Assembly: GCF_007004655.1 (NCBI RefSeq)
Contig: NZ_ML660108.1
Location: 50,450-114,449, forward strand
DNA: 64,000 bases
Direction: 5' to 3'
DNA from: Exilibacterium tricleocarpae
Lineage (GTDB): Bacteria; Pseudomonadota; Gammaproteobacteria; Pseudomonadales; Cellvibrionaceae
This document shows, piece after piece, positions 8,097 through 17,101 of this stretch. Every line of letters begins with the position of its first letter. Position 1 is the first letter of the stretch. The position numbers and the translations under genes are program-made. Under the pieces are notes generated by a model that saw only the letters and a list, made by a program, of their open reading frames with translations, was not told the origin of the DNA and ran no database searches.

Positions 8097-8133
8097 GCCA
8101 GAGCAAAAATGAAAAGACAATTCTTGCTCTGGC
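8097..8133. terminator. 10-bp hairpin downstream of paralogue B
   Basis: GCCAGAGCAA (8097-8106) pairs exactly with TTGCTCTGGC (8124-8133) around a 17-base loop. It stands about 60 bases after the stop codon of the second small gene and directly before MITE copy 2. There is no U-run, so termination would be weak or Rho-aided. Confidence 0.35.
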
Positions 8134-8135
8134 TC

Positions 8136-8413
8136 GCATGGCACTTGCTTCAAACGCCTACTTCTGGAATTTAAGAGGATTTGCGCCGATTTATCGACCC
8201 CTGCTCAGTCGTATCGGACTTGACTAAGAATACTTTGGGTAGGCCTGCCTCTGGAGGGGGCTTTCAGAAACTCTCGACAGCAGGGATGCTGTCGTGAAGT
8301 CCCCATGGATGGGTTCACGACGTGTTTCTGAAAGCCCCCTCCAGAGGCAGGCCGGTCAATTAGCACGTCTTTGTTTGACTACCAGAAGTAGGTGTCTAGA
8401 GCGAGCGCCATTC
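8136..8413. mobile_element. MITE-like palindromic element, copy 2 (reverse orientation)
   Basis: Reverse-complement relative of the element at 547-780. Termini read GCATGGCACTTGCTT on the left and, on the other strand, GAATGGCGCTCGCT on the right. A perfect 30-bp inverted repeat (8242-8271 and 8324-8353) shares its inner GGGCTTTCAGAAAC with copy 1. Its outer 16 bases differ from copy 1 but still pair perfectly. The ends carry an additional pairing stretch around CTACTTCTGG that copy 1 lacks. Loop segments such as GGTCGATAAA and GTGCTAATTG are shared. No direct repeat flanks it, so the insertion is probably old. Confidence 0.7.
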
Positions 8414-8541
8414 TGGTCTGACCCCGTACCGTGCCACTGCGTGCCGCGCTATTCTGGACCGTGCCGCCGCGCATCGCGCTATTCCATATTGTGCCGTGTG
8501 TCCGATCATCGGCGTAATGCAAGTCAGACTGCACGGCCCGA

Positions 8542-8910
8542 CTAACCGGGTTGCCAGAGTTCTATCTTATTGCCCTCCGGGTCGATAAACCAACCGAAAC
8601 GGCCATAGTCGTAGTCTTCTATGCCGCCCACCAGGGTCGCGCCGCCGGCTTCGACCTGCTTGAGGGCTGTGGCCAGGTCGTCGACAATCAGGTTGATCAT
8701 AAATGGCTTGGTGGAGGGGCTGAAGTAACGACTGTTCTCATCGAACGGCCCCCAGACACTGAAACTGTTGCCGGGTAAGTCCGCGCGGTTAAATTCGACC
8801 CCGCCCTGTTCGTTGATGGCCAGGCCCAGGTGGCGCGCATACCACTGGCTGAGCTGTTGCCGGTCCCGGCATTTGAAGAATACTCCGCCTATACCCAGCG
8901 CTTTAGCCAT
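8542..8910 (-). CDS. VOC-superfamily (glyoxalase/dioxygenase-fold) protein
   Basis: 122 residues in the single-module vicinal-oxygen-chelate fold: GIGGVFFKCRDRQQLSQWYARHLGL at the start and WFIDPEGNKIELWQP at the end, the last with the typical metal-ligand Glu. A strong GGGGAAGG site precedes ATG 8910. Family members include lactoylglutathione lyase-like enzymes, antibiotic-binding proteins and many with unknown substrate. The usual first His ligand is not obvious in this sequence, so catalysis is uncertain. Single gene; neighbours give no pathway hint. Confidence 0.8.
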   Translation of the reverse strand: MAKALGIGGVFFKCRDRQQLSQWYARHLGLAINEQGGVEFNRADLPGNSFSVWGPFDENSRYFSPSTKPFMINLIVDDLATALKQVEAGGATLVGGIEDYDYGRFGWFIDPEGNKIELWQPG

Positions 8911-8993
8911 ACCTTCCCCTGCTACCGAAGTCGGTTGTCAGTGATTCACTGTACCAGTTAGCCGCTGGTTTGGCGACCGCAGAACCGAGTGCG

Positions 8994-9440
8994 CTAAGCC
9001 GCCCGGCGCCAGATAAACGGTCGCTTGTAAGCGTACATATTCAATGCCGACAACATCAACGTCGCGTAACCCAGCTCAAAGAGATAGTAGCCGTCCAGGG
9101 CCGATACCTCGCCGTAGCGTTTGACCCCCAACGCCGGCAATAGCACTGAATATAGCAGGGTCTCCAGCAGGGCCACATAAAAAAAGTAGCGCCAGAACAC
9201 CATGGTGTAGATGGGTTTGTAGTAGGCAAATCCGAACAGCCCCACGGTCGCCACCACCGACACCGCCACATCGAGCGTATCCAGCAGCGTCTGGCCCTCC
9301 AACTGGGGCAGGGCGATCATGGCGATAAGCATGGCGCTGGCGTTGAACCAACAGTAAAATTTCCACCAAAATGAGTTGCTGCGCCCGGGATCGCCCTTGT
9401 CGAGATCGGAGGTGGGTGGTTTATAGGGGTCCTGGTCCAT
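8994..9440 (-). CDS. Small integral membrane protein of unknown function
   Basis: 148 residues. A short polar N-terminus (MDQDPYKPPTSDLDKGD) is followed by about four hydrophobic segments (around residues 25-45, 55-75, 80-105 and 118-138), ending in a short basic tail (AYKRPFIWRRAA). The start with DPYxPPxSDL is common in uncharacterised bacterial inner-membrane proteins. No catalytic motif seen. It is divergent from the large LemA-type membrane gene, with ~125 bp between them, so the two could share a regulatory region. Confidence 0.65.
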   Translation of the reverse strand: MDQDPYKPPTSDLDKGDPGRSNSFWWKFYCWFNASAMLIAMIALPQLEGQTLLDTLDVAVSVVATVGLFGFAYYKPIYTMVFWRYFFYVALLETLLYSVLLPALGVKRYGEVSALDGYYLFELGYATLMLSALNMYAYKRPFIWRRAA

Positions 9441-9566
9441 TGCGATTGTCTCTGCGGTGGCGACCTGTCAAGTTAGCAAACCGGGGCGCCGAATAAAAGC
9501 GAGTAAATCACAGTGGGCTATAGCACAATAGGGCGTTTTGCAGGCAGGGAATCCGGAGAATAAGTG

Positions 9567-11894
9567 ATGAACAATGTGGTCAAGGGGGGGCTATTGCTGC
9601 TATTGGCGGTGGCGGCGATCGGCCTGGGGTTGCTCGTTACGCGGATCGGCTTTAATACCATCCAGGAGATGCGCCAGTTGGAGCGGGTACCGGCCACCAA
9701 GGTCGCTGCCGCATTGGCCGGCGAGGTCAATATCACCGCCCGTGCGGAGGTGGACCAGCCACTGCTCAGCAGTCGTTACAGTCGCACGCCCAGCATTTAC
9801 TACCGCTATCTCAAGGAAGAAGAAAAGCGCGATAGCGATGGCAAAACCTCCTGGAGCACGGTTATCGATGTGGCCGAGGCAGTGGATTTCTGGCTGGTGG
9901 ACGACAGCGGCCGCGTGCGGGTGCAGGCCGGCAGCGATGTTAGGGGTATCGACTGGTCAGTGACCCGCAGCCTGCGTCAACACAGCGGCAAATACCGTCA
10001 CACGGAGTGGCGGGTTGAGCCCGGCAATACGCTGTTTGTCTTTGGATTTGCCCGCCAGGCGCCGGTTGGTCAAGTGAGGGGCGCACCGGGTGAATTGTCT
10101 GTGGGGTTCTCCACACCCGGCCATTACAGCCCGATTATCTCTACCTTCGGCCTCGCCCATGAGAGCGCCGGCATGGGTAATTACGGCCTGTTGGCGTTGT
10201 GGGGTGGGCTGGCCCTGGTGTCGCTCGGCGTATTCGGCGGCATTTGCGCACTGCGGATTCACCGCCTGCTGGTCTATCTGTCGATACTGACATTGGTGCT
10301 GACCCTGGTGCTGGTGCAATTGGCATTGACCATGATGCGCCAGGACCTTACCAACGGTCTGGAACGCTACCAGCGCCAGGCTGCGGCGGCGACCACGCTG
10401 TTGGAGCGCCAGTTGCGCGCCGGCGGCCTGTCCTGGCAGGGTTGGGCCGATGCCGGCGACTTTACCGGGCCCGCCTACGCCGCGCTGCCCCCGGCCGAAC
10501 GCCTGCGTTTGCGTGAGGTGCGTTTAAATCTGGCGGCAGCCCACCAGCGCCTGTTGCAGCACCTGCAGGCGACACCGGAAAAGTGGCTGGTGCCGCTGTG
10601 GGATATCACCGCCCCGCCGGCGCCCGCGGCACTGCCGGCCGCCGATCGCGACGAACTGGCCCGGCGCGCTGCGGCCTATCTGCCCACGCGTCTCAGCGGT
10701 GCGCTGCTGTGGCTGGCCTTTGGCGGCGGCTTGCTGGCGGCGGTGGTCCTGACCGGGTACGGCTTTCGCCAGGTGCGTTACAAGCGCTTGATCGAAAACA
10801 TTCCCACCAGTAAAACGTTAGGCGTGAGCTGCGGTCTTGCCGAGGTAAAAGGCAAGGTGGTGCTGCCGCCGGATGGCACGCCCTTGCAGGCGCCTCTCAG
10901 TGGCGCCGACTGTACCTGGTATGACTATAAAGTGGAAGAAAAGCGCGGCAGCGGTAAGAACAGCCGCTGGGTAACCTTGGAGGAGCGCACCGAGCAGCGG
11001 CGGTTTCACTGTCGCGACGACGAGGGCCGGGTCGGCATCGACCCCAAAGGGGCCGATATCATCAGCCGGCACCGAGTGGTGCGGCGCGAAGGCCGGCTGC
11101 GTTACCGAGAGAACAGCCTGCGCCTGGCGGATGCGCTCTATGCTATCGGCTTTGCCGATATCGACCGGCAGCGGCCGGATACCCTGGTGCTGAAGGCCGG
11201 CGCCGCGCACGAGCCGTTTATCCTCAGTAACTACGACGAGGCCACGGTCATGCTGCGCAAGGCCCGCTGGGGTATGTTTAGCCTGAATATGGCGTTTGTG
11301 GGGTTGTTGCTGGCGCTGTTGATGGGCTTTGGTTACAGCGGCAGCTTCGCCGCCACCGACTTTCTGGCGGCGGCACTGGTCGCCCCCGGCTATATGCTGT
11401 TGCTGATGCTGATTTTGCATTACAACGATTTGATTTACCTGCGCGAGCGGGCCCAGCGCAACCTGGCCAATATCCAGGTATCGCTGCGCAAGCGCAAAAA
11501 CCTGGTGCCCAATCTGGAAAAGCTGTGCCGGCGTTACCTAGCCCATGAGCGCGGTTTGACCGAGATGCTGACGCGGATGCGCACCGCCCACGGCAGTTCA
11601 CTTGATGACCCGGGGCAGATGCCGTTGTTCCTCAGTGTGCTGCACAGTATCGGCGAGCAATTCAAAGCGACGCTGGAGGACTATCCGGCGCTGCAGGGCA
11701 ACAAAATTGTCGGCAAACTACTGGCGTCCATCACGCGGCTGGAAAATGAACTCTCGTTACTGCGCGCCGGTTACAACGACGCGGTGGAACTCTACAACGC
11801 GAGAATTGCCAGCTTTCCGGACCTGGCATTTGCGCGCCCGTTTCAGTTTACCGCTTTACCTTTCCTGCACGATATATCGCCCGCCGGCGGGTGA
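9567..11894 (+). CDS. Large membrane protein with GIDE-like and LemA-like domains
   Basis: 775 residues from ATG 9567, preceded by CCGGAGAA. The N-terminal membrane anchor (residues ~6-26) is followed by a GIDE-like beta domain (EVDQPLLSSRYSRTPSIYYRYLKEEEKRD). A helical pair comes near 205-250. A linker region follows, then another anchor near 375-395 and a second GIDE-like domain (PLSGADCTWYDYKVEEKRGSGKNSRW). Two more anchors precede a C-terminal LemA-type helical domain (LANIQVSLRKRKNLVPNLEKL). GIDE domains are named after the E3-ligase-like eukaryotic relatives; bacterial function is unknown. LemA proteins are membrane proteins of stress or surface roles. The combination of two GIDE units and LemA in one chain makes it a membrane-anchored scaffold or sensor candidate. 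Not obviously in an operon. Confidence 0.75.
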   Translation: MNNVVKGGLLLLLAVAAIGLGLLVTRIGFNTIQEMRQLERVPATKVAAALAGEVNITARAEVDQPLLSSRYSRTPSIYYRYLKEEEKRDSDGKTSWSTVIDVAEAVDFWLVDDSGRVRVQAGSDVRGIDWSVTRSLRQHSGKYRHTEWRVEPGNTLFVFGFARQAPVGQVRGAPGELSVGFSTPGHYSPIISTFGLAHESAGMGNYGLLALWGGLALVSLGVFGGICALRIHRLLVYLSILTLVLTLVLVQLALTMMRQDLTNGLERYQRQAAAATTLLERQLRAGGLSWQGWADAGDFTGPAYAALPPAERLRLREVRLNLAAAHQRLLQHLQATPEKWLVPLWDITAPPAPAALPAADRDELARRAAAYLPTRLSGALLWLAFGGGLLAAVVLTGYGFRQVRYKRLIENIPTSKTLGVSCGLAEVKGKVVLPPDGTPLQAPLSGADCTWYDYKVEEKRGSGKNSRWVTLEERTEQRRFHCRDDEGRVGIDPKGADIISRHRVVRREGRLRYRENSLRLADALYAIGFADIDRQRPDTLVLKAGAAHEPFILSNYDEATVMLRKARWGMFSLNMAFVGLLLALLMGFGYSGSFAATDFLAAALVAPGYMLLLMLILHYNDLIYLRERAQRNLANIQVSLRKRKNLVPNLEKLCRRYLAHERGLTEMLTRMRTAHGSSLDDPGQMPLFLSVLHSIGEQFKATLEDYPALQGNKIVGKLLASITRLENELSLLRAGYNDAVELYNARIASFPDLAFARPFQFTALPFLHDISPAGG

Positions 11895-11904
11895 GTGATT
11901 GAGG

Positions 11905-12366
11905 TTACTCCGCGATATCGTCGGGGAGTTCCGGATAAGAGGGGATGGTGTCGCTAAGCGGTTGCCAGTCTACCTTGCTGTTGACACAGACATCGGCGAC
12001 GGGCTTTGCATCGTGAGCGCTGTCGACACAGGCCAGGGCGATGCTCAGGTAGTCACCGCCGTCTTTGGCGAAATTCATCAGCCGCGAACCACAGTGACTG
12101 CAGAAGGCGCGAATACCGCCGGTGGAGTCATACTCCCGCAAGTGTTCTTTGCCGCGGATAAAACGCAGCGTCTCGCGCCGGGCAAACGCCTGGGTGGCAA
12201 ACGCGGCGCCGTGGGATTTTCGACAGCGGCTGCAATGGCAGTTAAAAACCATGCCGGGAATCAACTCGGCTTCGAACTCAATCGCACCGCACACACAACT
12301 GCCGTTTATTGAGAGGCTCTTTCGGTCCGCAGCGGCGGTTATAACCTCACATTTCAAAAGTGACAT
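11905..12366 (-). CDS. GFA/CENP-V family zinc protein
   Basis: About 153 residues with the glutathione-dependent formaldehyde-activating fold. The first zinc cluster is GSCVCGAIEFE plus FNCHCSRCRKSHGAAFATQAF, and the second FCSHCGSRLMNF. Family members bind zinc through these cysteines. Few have known substrates, so formaldehyde detoxification should not be assumed. I place the start at ATG 12366, which overlaps the end of the upstream TonB-receptor gene by 20 bases on the same strand. That suggests translational coupling in a two-gene unit. A start further downstream is possible because the zinc fold begins at about residue 20. Confidence 0.82.
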   Translation of the reverse strand: MSLLKCEVITAAADRKSLSINGSCVCGAIEFEAELIPGMVFNCHCSRCRKSHGAAFATQAFARRETLRFIRGKEHLREYDSTGGIRAFCSHCGSRLMNFAKDGGDYLSIALACVDSAHDAKPVADVCVNSKVDWQPLSDTIPSYPELPDDIAE

Positions 12367-14695
12367 CGATACCCAGCGTCCTCGGGGCGCCAAAAACTTG
12401 GGTGATGGCCGTCGGGGGCGGCCCCCCCGGCTGGCCGCCTACCGGCGCGGCGTAAACAATGTATTTCTCGTCGGTGATATTTCTGCCCCAAAGGGACAGG
12501 GTAAATCCACCCCTGCTGTTACCCAGTTTGAAGTCCTCGATAGTCAGGCGCGCGTTGAACAATGTGTAGGCATCAAAGCGCTGGAAGCCGAGCGGCAGGT
12601 AGGCGTAGCTGTCGGTGGACGTGGCATTGAAATGTGCACTCGCTTTGCCCCAGGGACCCTGCGCAAAGCTGTAGTCCACGGTGACGGCGCCGGCGTGCTT
12701 GGGTGTCTGGGTCAGCTTGAAGCTGCTCAGCACGGGTTCGGGGACGGCGTCGGGATCGGTAGCGGGCGGTGGTGTTGCCAGCGGATTGGGTTGCGGCGGC
12801 ATATCGCCGTCGAGATAGGTGTAACTCAGGCCCAGCACCAGGTCCTGTATCGGGGTTACCGTCAGGTCGAGCTCGAGACCGTCGACGCTGACTTTGCGCC
12901 GCGCATTGATGGTTTGAATGACTTCGATATTGCCGGGGTCGGCAAAGTCTATCTGCATGTTCTTGTAATCGGTGGCGAACACCGCGGCGTTAAAGCGCAG
13001 GCGCCGGTTCCAGAACTCCGACTTCAGGCCCAGCTCCGAGGTTCTCGCCACCTCCTCATCGTAGGGCTCGAAGCGTGAGGCCCGCAGGCTGACGCCGCCG
13101 GCGCGATAGCCGGTGCTGCGTTTGAGGTAGGTGGAGATATTGGGTGTCCAGTGGTAGTCCATGGTGAGTGCAAAATCGAAGTGCTCCCAGTCGTCGGCGA
13201 AGTCCTCGAAGACGAACTGCTCGCGGGTGCCGGATTTTCTGTCCTCGGTGTAGCGCAGTCCCAGGGTGAGGTCCAGTTGGTCGTGCAGCAGCGGCGGTGT
13301 CCAGGTGGCCTGGCCGTAGGCGGCGTAGGATTCGGAGTCGGCGTCCACCAGGGTTGGCGGCAGCGGCACGCTGTTCAAAATGATACCGCCCGGGCCGCAG
13401 GTGGTGAATACATTGGTGGGCAAAATGGGGGTGAGCGGCTCGCCGGTCAGGCAGCCGAACGTGTCGAGCGTGAAAAGGTTCTGCTGCGCGTCCTCGGCCT
13501 GTTCTTTGAAGTAATAGAGCCCGGCCAGCCACTCGAGGCGCTCACCGGTGCCGATCAACTGAAATTCCTGGGAAATCTGCTCCTGTTCGATGTCCTCCTG
13601 GAATACCAGGCCGTTGAAGTAAAACACACCGGCGTAATTATTGCGGACCGCCTCGTCCAGCTCCCGATAGGCGCTTAGGGACTTGAGGGTAAGCCCGTCG
13701 CTAATGTCCCAGGTTGCGGTCAGGGTGTGGGCCTGCTGTTCGGTCACTGTCGGTTCCAGGAACGCGATGGGGAACCGGGTTTCCCGTTGCCGCTGGCGCT
13801 CTCTGCCGGTGGGATCGATCAGGCCGATAATACTGTCGTCGTACATTTGCAGGTAGTTCTGTGCTGCCTCCACATCGAAGTAGTCATAGGCGTAGTCCAG
13901 CGTAAACGCATCCAGCGGCTGCCAACGCAGGCTGAGGCGGGCGGTGTCCTTATCGTATTCGTTGTAGTCCGCCGCGCCGGGGGCGGTGTTGTCGACCCAG
14001 CCGTCGCGTTTCGCGTGGCGGTAGTCGAAGCGGGCGCTGATACCGGCAAATTCCGGCAGGTTGATATGGGTGGCACTGCGAAACTCGTCAAAACGACCCG
14101 AGCCGAATACCTGTTTAATGCCCAACTCGCCGGTGGGTGCCTGGGAGATCAGATTGACGGCACCGCCGGTGGCATTGCGCCCGAACAGCGTACCCTGGGG
14201 GCCCCTTAACACTTCGATGCGCTCGAGACTGGCCAGGTCCATACCCAGGCCCTGGGCACGGCCGAGGTAGACGCCGTCCAGGTAGATCGCCACCGGGTAT
14301 TCGCGGGTTATCTGGCCGACGTCGGCAGGGCCGTTACCGCGAATAGCGATATTCAGGGTGGAAGGGGTGTTGGCAAACGGCTGCACGCGCAGTGACGGGA
14401 TAGCGCCATCGCCCAGCGCGTCGAGGCTGCTGATGCCCTGCACCTCCAGCTGTCTTGCGCCCAGCACCGAGATGGCGATGGGGGCCTCCTGCAACGATTG
14501 CTCGCGCTTCTGCGCGGTAACGATGACCTCTTCCAGCGCGTGCGCCCCGCTTGTTTCTTTGTTTGTTCTGTCAGCGCTCACGTCAGCACCTGTTGCCTGC
14601 GCGATGGCGGCCAGCAGCAGCGCCGGGGCCAGGGCGATGGGGCCGGGGTGGTTTTGCCTATGCATCCAATGTCTCGCCTTATTCAATGTTTTCAT
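12347..14695 (-). CDS. TonB-dependent outer-membrane receptor
   Basis: 782 residues. Signal peptide, then the TonB-box region and plug (LEEVIVTAQKREQSLQEAPIAISVL, residues ~50-75; later VLRGPQGTLFGRNATGGAVNL), followed by a beta barrel of ~600 residues. The receptor class with the VTAQKREQ box is common in proteobacteria living on complex organic molecules and is used for sugars, lipids or xenobiotics as well as iron. The chain ends TFEM rather than with the usual terminal Phe. A second possible start, ATG 14662, has a better-placed AAGGCGAG and would give a shorter signal peptide. It is on the same strand as the P450 upstream and the GFA gene downstream. A shared role in handling one hydrophobic substrate is plausible but unproven. 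Confidence 0.88.
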   Translation of the reverse strand: MKTLNKARHWMHRQNHPGPIALAPALLLAAIAQATGADVSADRTNKETSGAHALEEVIVTAQKREQSLQEAPIAISVLGARQLEVQGISSLDALGDGAIPSLRVQPFANTPSTLNIAIRGNGPADVGQITREYPVAIYLDGVYLGRAQGLGMDLASLERIEVLRGPQGTLFGRNATGGAVNLISQAPTGELGIKQVFGSGRFDEFRSATHINLPEFAGISARFDYRHAKRDGWVDNTAPGAADYNEYDKDTARLSLRWQPLDAFTLDYAYDYFDVEAAQNYLQMYDDSIIGLIDPTGRERQRQRETRFPIAFLEPTVTEQQAHTLTATWDISDGLTLKSLSAYRELDEAVRNNYAGVFYFNGLVFQEDIEQEQISQEFQLIGTGERLEWLAGLYYFKEQAEDAQQNLFTLDTFGCLTGEPLTPILPTNVFTTCGPGGIILNSVPLPPTLVDADSESYAAYGQATWTPPLLHDQLDLTLGLRYTEDRKSGTREQFVFEDFADDWEHFDFALTMDYHWTPNISTYLKRSTGYRAGGVSLRASRFEPYDEEVARTSELGLKSEFWNRRLRFNAAVFATDYKNMQIDFADPGNIEVIQTINARRKVSVDGLELDLTVTPIQDLVLGLSYTYLDGDMPPQPNPLATPPPATDPDAVPEPVLSSFKLTQTPKHAGAVTVDYSFAQGPWGKASAHFNATSTDSYAYLPLGFQRFDAYTLFNARLTIEDFKLGNSRGGFTLSLWGRNITDEKYIVYAAPVGGQPGGPPPTAITQVFGAPRTLGIDVTFEM

Positions 14696-14859
14696 AGTTG
14701 TATTCTACCGTCACTGCCGCACATCGCTGTGTCTACTCAACCGCAAATCGAGTAAATCAGGGCACGGGTCTGTGAATTCCCGCCGCTGCGGGGGTGACGG
14801 ATGGACAATATTAAGAAACCTTTGTCTTTATTTTTGCTTTACTCTTGCCAGTACTTTCG

Positions 14860-16080
14860 TTATTGAAACCGCAGCGGCAGTTGAGTAACACCGCGGCTTA
14901 AAAACGAGTCTATCCAGGGCAGTTCGGCATCGGCCGGGCAACTGACCTCGCTGAAGCGCTGTAAAATAGTTTCCAGCGCAATTTTAAGCTCCAGGCGTGC
15001 GAGATTCGAGCCGATGCAGGCGTGTATCCCGTAGCCAAAAGCCATATGTTGTTTGGCGTTTTCGCGTGCGATATCAAAGGTATCGGGATCGGGGAAGTGC
15101 TCGGGGTCGCGGTTGGCCGAGGCCACTACCACCAGTACATACTGCCCGGCAGGCAGGGTTACCCCCGACAGTGTTACGCTCTCCATGGTTTTTCTGAGTA
15201 CGCAGTGCCCCGGCGGGTTAAAGCGCAGCACCTCCTCGAGAAAAGCCGGTATCAGCGCCGGTGCCGAGCGCAGATCGTGCATCAGGCCCGGTTGGCGGGC
15301 GAGCTGCATAATCGCGTGGTTGAGGGTCTGGATGGTGGTCTGGAAACCGGCGCCGAGAAATAAATCCAACGACTGGCGCAGCAGGTCGTCGGTAAGCTTC
15401 TGCCCGTCCACCTCCGCTTGCACCAGGGCCGTCACCAGGTCGGCGCGGGGGGTTGCCCGCCGGTCCCGGATAATAGAGCGGAAATAGTCGTTCTGTTTGA
15501 TCAGTACGGCCTCCAGTTCCTCGATATAAGCGTCGTCTGGGCGGGTTGGGGGAATGGTTTCCAGATGGGCGATCCAATCGCTGATTTCTTCCAGGGTCTG
15601 GGTTTCTTCGGTGCCGGTGATACGGCCGATGATTTTACCGATATAGGGATAGGAAAAATCCTGCACGAAATCCACCGGCCGCCCGGCATCGGTTTTTTCC
15701 TGTATGGCTTCCACCAACTCGCCGGCGCGCTGCTGCATAAGGGGGATCAGCTCGGCCACCACCCGGGTCACAAAGGCCTTGTTGACGATGGCCCGGTGCT
15801 TGGTGTGGTCCGGTGGGTCCTCCGCCAGCATAAAGCCGCCGCGGTTGCATTCCTCGCTCAGCCAATCCGGCTGCAGCAGTGGTTTAAAGCCGGAGGACGA
15901 GAAAATATCATGGCGCCGCATGGCAAACTGCACATCGTCATAGCGGGTAATAGCGCAGAGCCCGTCGGGCTCCACCCGGCAAACCGGATAGCGGGCGCGC
16001 AGGGTGGCATAGGTGGCAAACGGGTCGGCGAGGTGCGCCGCCGAGTTAAAGGCAATGCCGGGACGGGGTGGGGAAGACAT
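14860..16080 (-). CDS. Cytochrome P450 with Gln in place of the I-helix acid
   Basis: 406 residues, the usual bacterial class I length. Heme-ligand loop FGYGIHACIGSNLARLE near residue 355 with the invariant Cys; K-helix EEVLR (ExxR); I-helix LGAGFQTTIQT where the usual A-G-x-E/D-T-T has Gln instead of the acid. P450s insert oxygen into unactivated C-H bonds using electrons from a ferredoxin or flavodoxin partner, and none is encoded nearby. The Gln in the acid-alcohol pair suggests altered oxygen activation or a non-standard reaction. It starts at ATG 16080 with GAGGAG upstream. It lies downstream of the LuxR-type regulator on the same strand and may be its target. Confidence 0.9.
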   Translation of the reverse strand: MSSPPRPGIAFNSAAHLADPFATYATLRARYPVCRVEPDGLCAITRYDDVQFAMRRHDIFSSSGFKPLLQPDWLSEECNRGGFMLAEDPPDHTKHRAIVNKAFVTRVVAELIPLMQQRAGELVEAIQEKTDAGRPVDFVQDFSYPYIGKIIGRITGTEETQTLEEISDWIAHLETIPPTRPDDAYIEELEAVLIKQNDYFRSIIRDRRATPRADLVTALVQAEVDGQKLTDDLLRQSLDLFLGAGFQTTIQTLNHAIMQLARQPGLMHDLRSAPALIPAFLEEVLRFNPPGHCVLRKTMESVTLSGVTLPAGQYVLVVVASANRDPEHFPDPDTFDIARENAKQHMAFGYGIHACIGSNLARLELKIALETILQRFSEVSCPADAELPWIDSFLSRGVTQLPLRFQ

Positions 16081-16159
16081 GACGGGGCCGCTCCTCGGTC
16101 ACTGCATAGACGGGCTGAGGTCACAGGGGTTGACGACCTGTTGTGGACTGCAGGCCGCG

Positions 16160-16175
16160 GGGGACAGGTGTCCCC
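16160..16175 (-). terminator. Hairpin directly after the LuxR-type gene
   Basis: A 7-bp G/C-rich stem (GGGGACA with TGTCCCC, 2-base loop) begins at the stop codon of the regulator gene. No U-run follows on the minus strand, so it may only attenuate read-through into the P450 gene. Confidence 0.35.
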
Positions 16176-17050
16176 TAATCGCTCTCGACATTGATAAGAC
16201 CTTCTTTAATTGCACCGTATATGGCTGCCGCCTGGGTGTTTACCCCCAGGGCCCGTTTGGCGGCGGCGATATGTTTATTGGCGGTATCGATGCTGATGCC
16301 GAGTTTGTCTGCTGCTTCCTTCAGGGTCAAGTCCTCCCGCGCCAGTGCGCTCAACAGCAGCAGCGGTCGCGGTGTAATTACGATATCGCGCTGATCGGCG
16401 TGGCCGAGAAAGAAGCGCGGAAACTTGGTGGTGCCGATATAATCCACCGCTTCCCCCAATAAATGCAGCACCGGTTTGCACAGATTGGTGCGGCGCTGGA
16501 ACTCTTCTATCTTCATATCCTTGGAGGTGATGGAAAACAAAACCGGGCCGCCGCCGTTGTGGGCGTGCATGGGAATCAGGTAGGAGTCGTTATAACCAAA
16601 GCTCCAGTTGAAGTTGAGTATGTCCCGGTTGCGCTTGTAAGTCTCGGTGAGAAAGGGGGCCTGGTCAATGGACTTGCCGATTTGCGATTGGAACAGTGGG
16701 GCCGTATTGCCGCCGGCTACGTAGTCGAGCAGCATATCGTGTTCATAGAAGGCCTCTTCCCGGTAGTTTTTCGGCATTTCCTCCGGCAGTGTGGTGACGG
16801 GTCGCTCGACGTCTTCTTTGAGGGCCAGGCGGGCAAAGGAATAGTCGGAAAAGCCCAGCCGATTGACTACACCCAGAATTCGGGTCATAAAATCCGACAT
16901 ATCCTTGGCGGACGTCAGGTCCCGGTAAAAGGCGATCTGATCGATGGTGGCGGCGATGCTGGCGTCGTCTTGTGCTAACTGGGGCTTGGGCATATCCGTC
17001 TTTGCGTTATCCCGGGGAGCGCTCGTGGTGGGTCCAGTTGGCTCTGTCAT
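16175..17050 (-). CDS. LuxR-type regulator with autoinducer-binding-like domain
   Basis: 291 residues from ATG 17050, chosen for the TGGAGGGG site 8 bases upstream; a GTG at 17119 would add 23 residues but would run through likely operator repeats. The N-terminal ~190 residues resemble the LuxR autoinducer-binding fold (FSDYSFARL ... FNWSFGYNDSYLIPMHAH). The C-terminus is a LuxR helix-turn-helix (LTLKEAADKLGISIDTANKHIAAAKRALGV). No luxI-type synthase is in the window, so it would be a solo sensing its own or a foreign signal. The downstream P450 and TonB receptor on the same strand are candidate targets. HTH family membership is firm; binding of an acyl-homoserine lactone is not. Confidence 0.82.
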   Translation of the reverse strand: MTEPTGPTTSAPRDNAKTDMPKPQLAQDDASIAATIDQIAFYRDLTSAKDMSDFMTRILGVVNRLGFSDYSFARLALKEDVERPVTTLPEEMPKNYREEAFYEHDMLLDYVAGGNTAPLFQSQIGKSIDQAPFLTETYKRNRDILNFNWSFGYNDSYLIPMHAHNGGGPVLFSITSKDMKIEEFQRRTNLCKPVLHLLGEAVDYIGTTKFPRFFLGHADQRDIVITPRPLLLLSALAREDLTLKEAADKLGISIDTANKHIAAAKRALGVNTQAAAIYGAIKEGLINVESD

Positions 17051-17101
17051 AGTGTTAACCCCTCCAGAGGTATCTACGTCGCCGAACGCGGTATCCTCAG
17101 C

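Noticed and set aside
12122..13078. 318-codon plus-strand frame across the GFA and TonB-receptor genes
   Set aside because: Antisense to two clearly recognised genes and without any family features.
14860..16080. P450 as a tailoring enzyme of the NRPS cluster
   Set aside because: It lies in the G+C-rich flank under its own LuxR-type regulator, separated by the ECF/fecR locus; nothing links it to the NRPS genes.
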